From Nitrospira japonica (lineage in GTDB: Bacteria > Nitrospirota > Thermodesulfovibrionia > Thermodesulfovibrionales > SM23-35), in NCBI GenBank assembly GCA_020725385.1, contig DYFC01000029.1:1-45093 (forward strand): a stretch of 45,093 nt of DNA. The letters are read 5' to 3'. The position numbers and the translations under genes were made by a program. The notes below the pieces were generated by a model. It made no database searches. It was not told the origin of the DNA and saw nothing but the letters and a program-made list of their open reading frames with translations. Of the stretch, positions 8,891 through 16,881 are shown in pieces; positions within the stretch are counted from its first letter, which is position 1; each line of letters opens with the position of its first letter.

Positions 8891-9105
8891 TGTATCCTCC
8901 ATATCATTATTTTCAATATAAAAAATGACTTTCAATTAAAAGGGTATCTAAAATTGTAGCAGAAAATAGCTTTAATTGGAAATGAAGAAATTAACCTGAA
9001 GAAAATTCAGACATTGCAATAAAGCCTTTTAAATGCCGGAGATATTGAAATAAACCTGTTCTGACGGCAGGTAAGGATTCAGAATCTCAAATTGCATTTT
9101 TCGGG
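8891..9105. other. Intergenic, acyl-CoA dehydrogenase promoter side
   Basis: 215 bp with no convincing gene. On the minus strand a TACAAT box near 8953 may be the -10 of the dehydrogenase promoter. A weak CCTG/CAGG stem near 9056-9073 could end the PilZ transcript. Neither is strong. Confidence 0.3.
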
Positions 9106-9498
9106 TTAATTTGTTTGATTCTGTATTTTGAAAGTATTATCTAATAGTTTAAGTCCTGTTAAAGCAAAGTTATCTTTACGCATTACCCACATAATACGTG
9201 CTCTCAAATCGTCATTTCCATACTTTATTTCAACAATATCGCCAATAGGAAGCATCTCGGATTGATTTATTTTGATAGTAAACCCGTTTTTTGATATATT
9301 TAAAGTTTTGGCTTCAAGATTTTTACCTTTATATATAAAAAAAATGCCGTCTTCCCTTTCTATACGTTTTTCCTTACGTCTATCGGTTCCGAATTTACCG
9401 CTGAACACAATGCCGCAATACGGACAGGGCTTGAATGCCTCTACTGAAGAACTAAAAGAATCTTTATTACATTCAGGACATGTAAGTCTTAAAATCAT
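9106..9498 (-). CDS. Zinc-ribbon PilZ-domain protein
   Basis: 130-residue cytosolic protein. The N-terminus is a zinc-ribbon-like segment with two CxxC pairs (CPEC near residue 8 and CPYC near 30). The rest is a PilZ-type beta barrel beginning at RRKEKRIERE, which supplies the Rxxx-R c-di-GMP motif, followed by TLNISKNGFTIKI, the DxSxxG-like element with N in place of D. PilZ proteins sense c-di-GMP and act on motility, exopolysaccharide or transcription. The ATG at 9498 is preceded by AAGGA; a TTG one codon earlier is possible. No c-di-GMP enzyme is in the window. Confidence 0.75.
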   Translation of the reverse strand: MILRLTCPECNKDSFSSSVEAFKPCPYCGIVFSGKFGTDRRKEKRIEREDGIFFIYKGKNLEAKTLNISKNGFTIKINQSEMLPIGDIVEIKYGNDDLRARIMWVMRKDNFALTGLKLLDNTFKIQNQTN

Positions 9499-9595
9499 CA
9501 ATCTTTCCTTATAGAAAATAACATAATAAAAGTTACAATTTGCTTTTGCTTTTACGCCAGAGGAGCAATGTATGCATTTTCATGTTAACCATATA

Positions 9596-9700
9596 AATAC
9601 TAAAATACAAACAGTTTTTCAACTAATCTAAAGGTTGAAAAAAGAAAATAATAGTTTTAATAAAAATTAATACTTTAGTTCTAAAAAGTATTTTAGTATT
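9596..9700. repeat. Nested inverted repeats downstream of the LuxR-type gene
   Basis: AATACTAAAATAC (9596-9608) and GTATTTTAGTATT (9688-9700) are perfect 13-bp inverted copies, the second overlapping the 3' end and stop of the LuxR-type gene. Inside lies a 9-bp stem, TTTTTCAAC (9615-9623) with GTTGAAAAA (9634-9642). On the minus strand this would form a large stem-loop in the 3' UTR of the regulator transcript. No clear T run follows, so a simple terminator is uncertain. Confidence 0.45.
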
Positions 9701-10307
9701 GGGTTTCCCAGATGCGGTGGGTATATAATGCAAGCTGTAGCCTGTCGGTGACTCCCATTTTTTTATAAATACGGTTACAATGAGATTTTACCGTCTGTTC
9801 CGATATATCGAGTTTCTGTGCAATTTCTTTATTCCTGTAACCATGACATATCAGGTCAACAATTTCCTTTTCTTTTTTTGTAAGAACAACCGGGTTTTCA
9901 ATCCTCGATATATGGGTAATAATATTTTTCACGACACTTCTATCAAGCCAGAGTTCTCCAGAATGTACAACTTTCATTGCATCAACAAGCATTTGAGATG
10001 TTGAATCGGGTGCAAGTAATCCATAAACACCCTTTAAAACAAGTTCGGGTATTTTTCTATCGGATTCAGGAGTCCACGAACTATCACATATAAGAAGAAA
10101 TTTTGTTCTATTATTTAATACCGATTCAGGAAGTGTCCTGAATATTTTGTTATCAACAAGAATTAAATCAGGTTGAAGTTTTAGGATTTCTTCAATATCG
10201 GAGCCTTCATCGAAAATACCTATTATCTCAAAATCATCTTCTTTTCTAAGAAGACGCTTTATGCCTTCACTTAACAGATAACTATGGCAACCGATAACTA
10301 TTTTCAT
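9693..10307 (-). CDS. LuxR/NarL-family regulator with degenerate receiver
   Basis: 204 residues: an N-terminal receiver-like domain (about 1-118) and a C-terminal LuxR-type helix-turn-helix (about 140-200, LTKKEKEIVDLICHGYRNKE then SEQTVKSHCNRIYKKM). The receiver keeps an aspartate at the phosphoacceptor position (D52 in LILVDNKI). The acidic pair after the first strand is replaced by GCHS, and the usual Lys-Asp near residue 100 is APD, so normal phosphotransfer chemistry looks impaired. It probably works as a constitutive or ligand-controlled DNA-binding protein. It lies 2 bp downstream of queD and ends the nrpR-to-queD run. Targets are unknown. Confidence 0.82.
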   Translation of the reverse strand: MKIVIGCHSYLLSEGIKRLLRKEDDFEIIGIFDEGSDIEEILKLQPDLILVDNKIFRTLPESVLNNRTKFLLICDSSWTPESDRKIPELVLKGVYGLLAPDSTSQMLVDAMKVVHSGELWLDRSVVKNIITHISRIENPVVLTKKEKEIVDLICHGYRNKEIAQKLDISEQTVKSHCNRIYKKMGVTDRLQLALYTHRIWETQY

Positions 10308-10309
10308 AA

Positions 10310-10681
10310 TTATTCTTCAAAATAAGTTGCTGATGCTGTCTCGGATTCCCAGACTGTCACTCCCGATAAGGTAACATTTTCATTATTAATCTTCTTCTTC
10401 AATGAATCATAAATCCATTTTGCTATATTCTCAGAAGAAGGATTTTTTTCTGTAAAAGGGAAAATATCATTCAAATATGCATGATCAAGAGATGATACCA
10501 CTTCATTGGTCATTCTCTTAAGCTCTCTGAAATCAATTGCAATATCAATTTCATTAAGACGGTCGGCCAAGACATAGACCTGCACTTTCCAGTTATGTCC
10601 GTGCAGATTCTCACATTCACCCTTATATCCCCTCAATTGGTGGGCCGAGGAAAAATGAGTTTCTATCATTAATTCAAACAT
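10310..10681 (-). CDS. queD: 6-carboxytetrahydropterin synthase
   Basis: 123-residue enzyme of the 6-pyruvoyltetrahydropterin synthase fold. It converts 7,8-dihydroneopterin triphosphate to 6-carboxytetrahydropterin in queuosine/7-deazaguanine synthesis. Zinc-binding histidines are visible in ETHFSSAHQL and LHGHNWKV, the catalytic cysteine in the GECENLHGH segment, and the C-terminal VWESETASATY carries the substrate-binding Glu. Length and motifs match the short QueD form. No queC, queE or queF lies in the window. It sits between hpt and the LuxR-type gene on one strand. Confidence 0.9.
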   Translation of the reverse strand: MFELMIETHFSSAHQLRGYKGECENLHGHNWKVQVYVLADRLNEIDIAIDFRELKRMTNEVVSSLDHAYLNDIFPFTEKNPSSENIAKWIYDSLKKKINNENVTLSGVTVWESETASATYFEE

Positions 10682-10743
10682 ATGTTTAACTTATCATTTT
10701 TCTTTAAAATAATTCATTGTAGAAATAAGTTTAAGCAACAATT

Positions 10744-11265
10744 TTATATTTTTTTCTTAAAAATAGAGATGTATGGTAAATTCCTATATTTATTGTCATA
10801 ATCAAGCCCGTAGCCAACAACAAATTCATTCGGGATAGTATAACCTATATAGTCAAGCGGGACATCCACAATTCTTCTTTCTCTTTTATCAAGAAAAGCA
10901 CAGATTCTAAGACTCTTCGGGTTTCTTGTAAGAACCCTTTCCCTTATATGATTCAGAGTTACCCCTGTATCTACTATATCTTCAATTAATAATATATGTT
11001 TATCCGACACATCGCCCCGTATATCATAAAAAACCTTTACATCTCCTGTTGTCTGGGTTTTTATATAACTTGTAGCAATAATAAAGTCAACAGTCAATGG
11101 AATTTCAATTTGCCTTACAATATCGGAAAAAAACATAAATGCACCTTTAAGAATACCTACTGCTAATAAGTCTTTCTTTTTGTAATAATCCGAGATGTCT
11201 TTTGCAAGTTCTTTAACCCTGCTTTGTATTTGTTCCGCAGTAAATAAAGGTTTTCCTGTAATCAT
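10744..11265 (-). CDS. hpt: Hypoxanthine phosphoribosyltransferase
   Basis: 173-residue purine salvage enzyme that condenses hypoxanthine (and often guanine) with PRPP. The PRPP-binding motif is VLLIEDIVDTGVTL in the family pattern (seen here as HILLIEDIVDTGVTL near residue 91-105), with an N-terminal VGILKGAFMFFSDIVRQI loop and a C-terminal FVVGYGLDYDNKYRNLPYI base-binding region. Length is typical. GGAG lies 5 nt before the ATG. It is 10 bp downstream of hemB on the same strand and is probably co-transcribed. Confidence 0.94.
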   Translation of the reverse strand: MITGKPLFTAEQIQSRVKELAKDISDYYKKKDLLAVGILKGAFMFFSDIVRQIEIPLTVDFIIATSYIKTQTTGDVKVFYDIRGDVSDKHILLIEDIVDTGVTLNHIRERVLTRNPKSLRICAFLDKRERRIVDVPLDYIGYTIPNEFVVGYGLDYDNKYRNLPYISIFKKKI

Positions 11266-11275
11266 AGAATCTCCA

Positions 11276-12247
11276 TTAACTATTTAAAAGTTTTGCAGCT
11301 TCTTTTGCAAAATATGTAAGTATAATATCAGCTCCTGCACGTCTAATTGAAGTTAATATTTCCATCATCATTCGCTTTTCGTCAATCCAGCCAAGTTTTC
11401 CAGCTGCTTTGACAATTGAATATTCTCCACTAACATTATATGCAGCTACAGGCATACTAAAAGTGCGCTTCACTTCAGAAATTATATCAAGGTATGAAAG
11501 AGCAGGTTTTACCATTATTATATCAGCGCCTTCTTCAATATCAAGTTCCACTTCTCTTAAAGCTTCAATTCTATTTGCCGGGTCCATCTGGTATGAACGC
11601 CTATCACCGAATTGAGGGGTAGATTCAGCAGCTTCCCTGAAAGGACCATAAAATGAAGAAGCATATTTTGCTGAATAAGCCATTATCGGAATAGACTCAA
11701 ACCCTTCGGTGTCAAGTAAACTTCTTATAGCCTTTACTCTTCCATCCATCATATCAGATGGTGCAACCATGTCAGCTCCTGCCCTTACATGTGAAAGGGC
11801 TTCTTTTGCGAGAATTTCAAGAGTTAAATCATTATCAACATCACCGTTTTTTATAATACCGCAATGTCCGTGACTGGTATATTCACACATACAAACATCT
11901 GTAATTACATAAAGCTCGGGGACTGCATTTTTAATTGCTTTTATTGCTTTTTGTACCACACCATGTTCATCATATGCGCTTGAACCTTTTTCATCTTTAT
12001 GTTCCGGGATTCCAAAAAGAATGATTGACGGGACACCAAGCCTATATATTTCTCTGGCGTGGTTTATTATTTTATCTACTGATTCTTGATAACAACCTGG
12101 CATGGAAGGTATTTCTTTTCTTATACCTTTACCATAAGTAACAAAAAGTGGATATATAAAGTCATCAGGAGAAAGGCGGGTTTCCCTCACCATTCTCCTG
12201 ATTGTCTCATTCTTGCGAAGTCTTCTAAGCCTTTTTACAGGGAACAT
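11276..12247 (-). CDS. hemB: Porphobilinogen synthase (delta-aminolevulinate dehydratase)
   Basis: 323-residue cytosolic enzyme that joins two 5-aminolevulinate molecules into porphobilinogen, the second step shared by all tetrapyrroles. Schiff-base lysines are visible in [16 protein letters not shown] and [13 protein letters not shown]. The metal-site segment [12 protein letters not shown] near residue 122-133 has the cysteine-rich form typical of zinc-dependent enzymes. Length is typical. No clear Shine-Dalgarno box precedes the ATG, 16 bp after the HesB-like gene, so translation may depend on coupling. Confidence 0.96.
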   Translation of the reverse strand: MFPVKRLRRLRKNETIRRMVRETRLSPDDFIYPLFVTYGKGIRKEIPSMPGCYQESVDKIINHAREIYRLGVPSIILFGIPEHKDEKGSSAYDEHGVVQKAIKAIKNAVPELYVITDVCMCEYTSHGHCGIIKNGDVDNDLTLEILAKEALSHVRAGADMVAPSDMMDGRVKAIRSLLDTEGFESIPIMAYSAKYASSFYGPFREAAESTPQFGDRRSYQMDPANRIEALREVELDIEEGADIIMVKPALSYLDIISEVKRTFSMPVAAYNVSGEYSIVKAAGKLGWIDEKRMMMEILTSIRRAGADIILTYFAKEAAKLLNS

Positions 12248-12263
12248 TTAATTAAGGGTACAG

Positions 12264-12605
12264 TTAGCTACCACAGCCTGTTCCACAGCCGCCGGCCGAA
12301 CCACATGAACCCGTTGCACAGGAAGAAACTCCACCTGTAAAAAGAAATCCTTCACCCTCTTCACCGACATAATAATCAAGTTCACGGTCAGCAAGAGACG
12401 TCATAGTCTCTTTATCCATAAAAACCTTGAACCCGTTTTTTTCAACAACCTCATCATCAGGCATTTGTGTTTCCTGTAGATTCATCCCGTAGGAAGGCCC
12501 GCAACAACTTTGCCCTGCTATGAAAACTCTGATACCCCACGTTTCTTTGCCTTCATTGGCAAGAATAGCTTTTGCCATTTCAGCAGCTCTGTCCGAAATC
12601 GTCAT
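12264..12605 (-). CDS. HesB/IscA-like protein with Cys-rich tail
   Basis: 113-residue HesB-like member of the IscA superfamily. The early motif GQSCCGPSYGMNL (C34, C35) matches the HesB-like subgroup, some members of which carry selenocysteine at this site; both codons here specify cysteine. The protein ends in a Gly/Ser/Cys tail with C96, C101, C107 and C111 (spacing CX4CX5CX3C), which standard IscA proteins lack in this form. A GGAGG box precedes the ATG. It sits between nrpR and hemB. A role in Fe-S or metal handling is likely but not proven by sequence. Confidence 0.8.
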   Translation of the reverse strand: MTISDRAAEMAKAILANEGKETWGIRVFIAGQSCCGPSYGMNLQETQMPDDEVVEKNGFKVFMDKETMTSLADRELDYYVGEEGEGFLFTGGVSSCATGSCGSAGGCGTGCGS

Positions 12606-12661
12606 TCTAAATTACCTCCAAATATTTAATACTTTAGAATAAAAAATAAATAAATAAAAAA

Positions 12662-13663
12662 TCAAATATGTATTTTATTAAGGTCGTTAAACCTTACCAA
12701 TTCTGAAAAGGGATATAGAGTTGACATTGCCTTTGATACCGCCGGGATGCCTGCTTCTTCAAGGGCTGCGATAGGGTTTAGTCCTCCAACTATTACCATA
12801 CCGGCTTTGTCAACACCAACGGGCATCTCAAGCAAAGGTTGATTAGGATTTCCAACTAAAAGGATTCCTCCTATACCTTTACTTTTAAGATTTTCCTTTA
12901 ACTGTAAAACCTTCTCTAAAGTGACTACCGGAATTTCCCTGAAACTCGCGAGTATTTTCCCGTATTCTGATGTAACTGCACCTCTTACATCGGTCATCCT
13001 GCTTTTTATAAATATCTCCAGCGGGTCAAGAGATGATCCTTCATAACTAATAAGCGCTGTAAAACGTATTGGTTCGGAGTTTATTTGTAATACCCCTCCA
13101 AACCTTGAAGTTACCGGAATTCCTGCTTTCAGGAAAATTCCATTAATTGTGACACTACATACAGTTCCCAATCCTACCATATTCTTTGGAACAGGGAAAT
13201 CACCTATTTTTTCTCCGTTTTTTTTCAAAACAACTTTGTCAGACATGATATATGGCGAGGAAAATACAGGTTTCATAATTTTCAATGCTTCACTTAATTT
13301 CTTTTCAGGAAAACATGATACATTCAATATAATATTACCCTGCCCTGATTCAAGGTCAAGGTCTGTAAGATAAGAAAGTGTCTCTATTTTACTTATTATA
13401 AATCCTACTTTTTCAGAGACACGTGCATTTATTAGTTCTTCCCTACCTTTGGGTGTAATCATTCTACCTTCTTTACCGAATACTTTTGTTAAGCCACGCT
13501 CATCAAGAATTCTCAAATGATACCTGACAGTTCTTTCAGAGATATTAACCCCGTGAAGTTTTAATTGCTTTGATAGTTCCCTTGAACCAATAACTGTATC
13601 ATGCTGTTTGTCAAGAATCTTAAGTATTGAAAGCATTGTTTTATCGGTATCCACCTGTCTCAT
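12662..13663 (-). CDS. NrpR-type transcriptional regulator
   Basis: 333 residues: an N-terminal winged helix (about 1-75; SRELSKQLKLHGVNISERTV then YHLRILDERGLT) and a single NrpR regulatory domain (DUF128, about 90-330; ends GGLNPIAALEEAGIPAVSKA). In methanogens, NrpR represses nitrogen-assimilation genes and is relieved by 2-oxoglutarate; bacterial single-domain homologues are less studied. Its neighbour on the upstream side is an FMN glutamate synthase, which fits a nitrogen link. GGAGG directly abuts the ATG at 13663, so the GTG at codon 4 (13654), 9 nt after the box, may be the true start. Confidence 0.85.
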   Translation of the reverse strand: MRQVDTDKTMLSILKILDKQHDTVIGSRELSKQLKLHGVNISERTVRYHLRILDERGLTKVFGKEGRMITPKGREELINARVSEKVGFIISKIETLSYLTDLDLESGQGNIILNVSCFPEKKLSEALKIMKPVFSSPYIMSDKVVLKKNGEKIGDFPVPKNMVGLGTVCSVTINGIFLKAGIPVTSRFGGVLQINSEPIRFTALISYEGSSLDPLEIFIKSRMTDVRGAVTSEYGKILASFREIPVVTLEKVLQLKENLKSKGIGGILLVGNPNQPLLEMPVGVDKAGMVIVGGLNPIAALEEAGIPAVSKAMSTLYPFSELVRFNDLNKIHI

Positions 13664-13724
13664 CCTCCCTATGAATAATTAATCTAATGCCTGTTATTTT
13701 AAATTCCTTTATATACAAATTTTA

Positions 13725-13752
13725 AAACAGGGGTGCTTTTACACCCCTGTTT
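13725..13752 (-). terminator. Intrinsic terminator of the glutamate synthase gene
   Basis: AAACAGGGGTG and CACCCCTGTTT form a perfect 11-bp stem with a 6-nt loop, 26 bp past the glutamate synthase stop. On the minus strand it is followed by TTTTAAAATTTG. It separates glutamate synthase from nrpR. Confidence 0.8.
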
Positions 13753-13777
13753 GCACTTTAGTTTTAGATTAATAATC

Positions 13778-15352
13778 TTATTCAGAAAGTATTCTTTCTG
13801 CTTCTTGCATATCTGATTCCATCACATAAGGAATTCCTGTTACTTCAGAAGCTTCTTTTGTTAGTGAAACAAGATCAGACCTATCAAGATAATTGATCGC
13901 AAATTTTCTTGCACCTGCCATAAGCTGCTGAAGACCTAACTGAATTCTATCACAGAATGTAAACATTCCTATAGCACCTAATGGAAGTTTTTTGAAATCC
14001 TTGCCATATTTTGCTTTTAAAGATTCTGCTGATACAAATATTGTTTCAGGAGAATCTCCATATTTTTTGATTTCAGGCGGAAGTTTTTCATCATCAATCC
14101 ATCTCTTTATATTCTTGCCAACCATTGCAGGAATCATTGTAGCTCTACCCATACATACTGCCTTGACAAATGGAGCGCCAAGTGCTATTGCCTTAAATAC
14201 ATGGTCTTCAAGTGAGAAACCACCTGCCATTGCAATATCAGGAACATATTTGCCTTTTGCCTTTAATTCATTGGCGAATTTATATGCAAGGGATTCAAGA
14301 TAAATTGTAGGAATACCCCATTCATTCATCATTCTCCACGGGCTCATTCCTGTTCCACCACCTGCCCCATCTATTGTCAATAAATCAATTTGAGCATCGG
14401 ATGCAAATCTAATTGCTCTTGCAAGGTCTGCAATTCTATATGCACCTGTTTTCAACGACACAAATTTTGCACCAATTTTGCGAAGATATTCAACACTTCT
14501 CAAAAAGCCTTCATACTCAACCATTCCAAGCCTTGAATGTCTCTCAAACTCTTTAAAGGCACCTTCTTTGAATGCTTTCTGTATCACCTTATCTTCCGGA
14601 TCAGGAAGAACAACATAGCCTCTTCTCTTCAGTTCGAGTGCCCTTTCAAGAGTATTTAATTTTACTTCACCGCCAATATTTTTTGCTCCCTGTCCCCATT
14701 TAAGCTCAAGACATTCAACACCGAGCTTTTCAACAGCATATTCAGGAGAGCCAAGTCTTGCATCCTCAACATTTTGTTGAAGAATAATAGCGCCATGTAC
14801 TTCTTTCCAGTCATTAAAAGTTTTTACCCGGCGGGCAAGTTCAGGAGAATTAACAACCTTACCATTTTTTATCTCAGCCTTCGGATCCATTCCAACAACA
14901 TTTTCACCTATTACAACCATAATTCCTGAAATAGCAGCGCCAATTGCAAGCCCTTCCCAGTTATCACGTGCAATATTTGTTGAACCAAGAGCACCTGTAA
15001 ATATAGGGACTTTCAGATTTACCTTGTGTTTATTCCCCAATGATACTTCTGTTGAAACATTTGTAAAAAGAGCTTTATCAGAATCAGCATCCATACCAAC
15101 CGCTCCAACACATGTCCCCATAATATTAAGATGTGAATAATCAACAGGATATTCTTTTGTTGCTCCAGCTGTAACTTTACCAAAAGGCTGTGGATATAGT
15201 ACTTCTCTACCTCTATAAGATGATTTACCTATTTCACATATTCCGGGGCATCCATCAAGACAAACCGAGCATATTCCTGAATATACTGCCGGGTCCTGAA
15301 CTCTATTTTTTGTTCCTGTTGCTGCACTTGCATTTGGTCTTCCATAATTCAT
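13778..15352 (-). CDS. FMN-binding glutamate synthase family protein
   Basis: 524-residue protein with a GltB-type FMN domain (about 95-480) and no glutamine amidotransferase domain, as in archaeal-type glutamate synthases. Visible elements are SLKTGAYRIADLARAIRFA, the FMN/2-oxoglutarate segment DGAGGGTGMSPW, and AMAGGFSLEDHVFKAIALGA. The N-terminus has a cysteine cluster (CSVCLDGCPGIC, about residues 28-39) that may bind an Fe-S centre or accept electrons. AGGAGG lies 8 nt before the ATG. Ammonia- or partner-dependent glutamate synthesis is the family expectation. Related proteins may have other redox roles, so the reaction is not certain. Confidence 0.85.
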   Translation of the reverse strand: MNYGRPNASAATGTKNRVQDPAVYSGICSVCLDGCPGICEIGKSSYRGREVLYPQPFGKVTAGATKEYPVDYSHLNIMGTCVGAVGMDADSDKALFTNVSTEVSLGNKHKVNLKVPIFTGALGSTNIARDNWEGLAIGAAISGIMVVIGENVVGMDPKAEIKNGKVVNSPELARRVKTFNDWKEVHGAIILQQNVEDARLGSPEYAVEKLGVECLELKWGQGAKNIGGEVKLNTLERALELKRRGYVVLPDPEDKVIQKAFKEGAFKEFERHSRLGMVEYEGFLRSVEYLRKIGAKFVSLKTGAYRIADLARAIRFASDAQIDLLTIDGAGGGTGMSPWRMMNEWGIPTIYLESLAYKFANELKAKGKYVPDIAMAGGFSLEDHVFKAIALGAPFVKAVCMGRATMIPAMVGKNIKRWIDDEKLPPEIKKYGDSPETIFVSAESLKAKYGKDFKKLPLGAIGMFTFCDRIQLGLQQLMAGARKFAINYLDRSDLVSLTKEASEVTGIPYVMESDMQEAERILSE

Positions 15353-15398
15353 ATGTATTTCCTCCTGATAATTAGTATTAATTAATTATTAGACTTTA

Positions 15399-15428
15399 AT
15401 ATTAAGTATTTTTTAATCATTTTGACAA
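15399..15428 (-). promoter_or_regulatory. Promoter of the glutamate synthase gene
   Basis: On the minus strand TTGTCA (15423-15428) and TAATAT (15399-15404) are 18 bp apart, about 47 bp upstream of the start codon. The -35 box lies inside TTTTGACAAAA, which occurs twice, at 15420-15430 and 15446-15456, as an 11-bp direct repeat with 26-bp spacing and could bind a regulator. Confidence 0.5.
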
Positions 15429-15430
15429 AA

Positions 15431-15449
15431 AAAATCCTTTTCGGATTTT
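15431..15449 (-). terminator. Short intrinsic terminator of the KaiC/XRE/cupin gene
   Basis: AAAATCC and GGATTTT form a 7-bp stem with a 5-nt loop, followed on the minus strand by a T run. It lies 31 bp past the stop of the upstream fusion gene and between the two TTTTGACAAAA repeats. Confidence 0.55.
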
Positions 15450-15480
15450 GACAAAAGAGATTATGTTCAAAAGACATTTC

Positions 15481-16746
15481 TTATGAACATACTAAAAGCA
15501 ATTCTATTTTATCACCTCCTTCGTTTTTCCATAAAGACGAAACATCATCCTTAAGGCAGAGTATATCACCCTGTTTTAATTTTTCATGCCTTCCGTTCAG
15601 TAAAACTATAACATTCCCCTGAATAACATAAACCAGTCTCTTCCCCCTTTCTTGCTTAATTTTCTTTTCCGATTTCATAAAAGGTTCAATAATAATGAGA
15701 TAGGCATTTATACCGGCATTATTTAAGATTGAAAATGCCTTAAGACCTTCATCTTCGAAGACAGGGAAAGAAAAAATGCGTTCTCTTGTTATCAACCACT
15801 CTGAGTATTCGTTCTTTTCACCCAAAACTGTAGCGGGAGTAACACCAAGTGCTTCACATATTTGCATAAATGAATTAAGTGAAGGACTTATCTGGTTATT
15901 CTCAAGTTGTGAAATGAAGCTCGGTGTAAGGTCAACTTTTTCAGCAAGTTCTTTCTGGTTAATTCCCATTTTCGTACGAATATCTCTTATTCTTGTACCT
16001 ATATCTATAAAAACATCACGTTTTGCAGAAGCAATATAAACTCTTTTCTGACTGTCAACTTCATACTGATGTGGTTTGAAGGCTTCTCTACCAGAGCGTC
16101 CTTCAAGTTTATTTGCTTTTATAAAAAGCTTATCTTTTCTTCTATATAAATCCAGAACAACCTGGGTAACATGTCTGAGGTTTGCTTTGAAAGTCTGACT
16201 ATGAGCTTCTTTCTCAAGAATCCAGTATGCTACTGTTCCTAAGTCATAAAGCAGAGGACATAAATAAGTAAAAAATTTGTAAGTTGAATTTTCATCGCCC
16301 CATAGGTCTTGCATTCCTGTAAGACTATCAAAAATATACCTGGTGCCTGACGGAAGATTATCTTCCATATTATTAAGGATTGAAGTGAATTTATTTATAT
16401 CTCCCGGATTTTCAACCCTAATAACATTAATTTCCGAAGGATTTTCGTAGAACTTAAGGAATGCTTTATCATTTTTCCCCTTACCTGACGTGAAGCAGTC
16501 TACTAAAGTAAAATCTTCTTTTGTTATGATTCCATCAAGTTGCTGAAGGATTGAGTGTGGAGACTTATTGAAACTTATATAAATAACATTTTGTTTTTCT
16601 TCAGTTGACTGCCTTATAAAATGATATTTAAAGATATCAAATACTGTTCCTGATTCTATTTCCCAGACTACATTGTCTCCCACATATAGTGAGTCAATAA
16701 GCCTGTCAAGGTCTCCTATTCCTGAAGATATTTTACCTGCATTCAT
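15481..16746 (-). CDS. KaiC/RadA-like, XRE helix-turn-helix, cupin fusion regulator
   Basis: 421-residue fusion from the ATG at 16746 (a TTG two codons earlier is also possible). Residues about 1-205 resemble KaiC/Rad55-type RecA folds (SGIGDLDRLI at the start, NVIYISFNKSPHSILQQLD, RYIFDSLTGMQDLW). The P-loop position reads ESGTVFDIFK in place of GxxGxGKT, so ATP binding looks lost. Residues about 247-310 are an XRE helix-turn-helix (MGINQKELAEKVDLTPSFIS). The C-terminus (about 340-421) is a cupin (RLVYVIQGNVIVLLNG, LKQGDILCL). Most likely a transcription factor with a cupin sensor. It lies upstream of the glutamate synthase gene. Ligand and targets are unknown. Confidence 0.78.
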   Translation of the reverse strand: MNAGKISSGIGDLDRLIDSLYVGDNVVWEIESGTVFDIFKYHFIRQSTEEKQNVIYISFNKSPHSILQQLDGIITKEDFTLVDCFTSGKGKNDKAFLKFYENPSEINVIRVENPGDINKFTSILNNMEDNLPSGTRYIFDSLTGMQDLWGDENSTYKFFTYLCPLLYDLGTVAYWILEKEAHSQTFKANLRHVTQVVLDLYRRKDKLFIKANKLEGRSGREAFKPHQYEVDSQKRVYIASAKRDVFIDIGTRIRDIRTKMGINQKELAEKVDLTPSFISQLENNQISPSLNSFMQICEALGVTPATVLGEKNEYSEWLITRERIFSFPVFEDEGLKAFSILNNAGINAYLIIIEPFMKSEKKIKQERGKRLVYVIQGNVIVLLNGRHEKLKQGDILCLKDDVSSLWKNEGGDKIELLLVCS

Positions 16747-16881
16747 TGGCAATCGGTTACCTAATAGATTCTTAATTTAAAGTATAGACAAAATAATTGT
16801 CAACCGTAAAATTAAATGCTGGTAAATCATCATAATGGAGATTTAACGGGTATTTTTGTACCGTAAAATAGAAAAACAAAC

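Noticed and set aside
13992..14303. Long plus-strand frame opposite the glutamate synthase gene
   Set aside because: Its codons mirror a well-conserved gene on the other strand; it has no ribosome binding site or family match. Similar antisense frames inside other genes, including several in the DUF11 gene, were dropped for the same reason.
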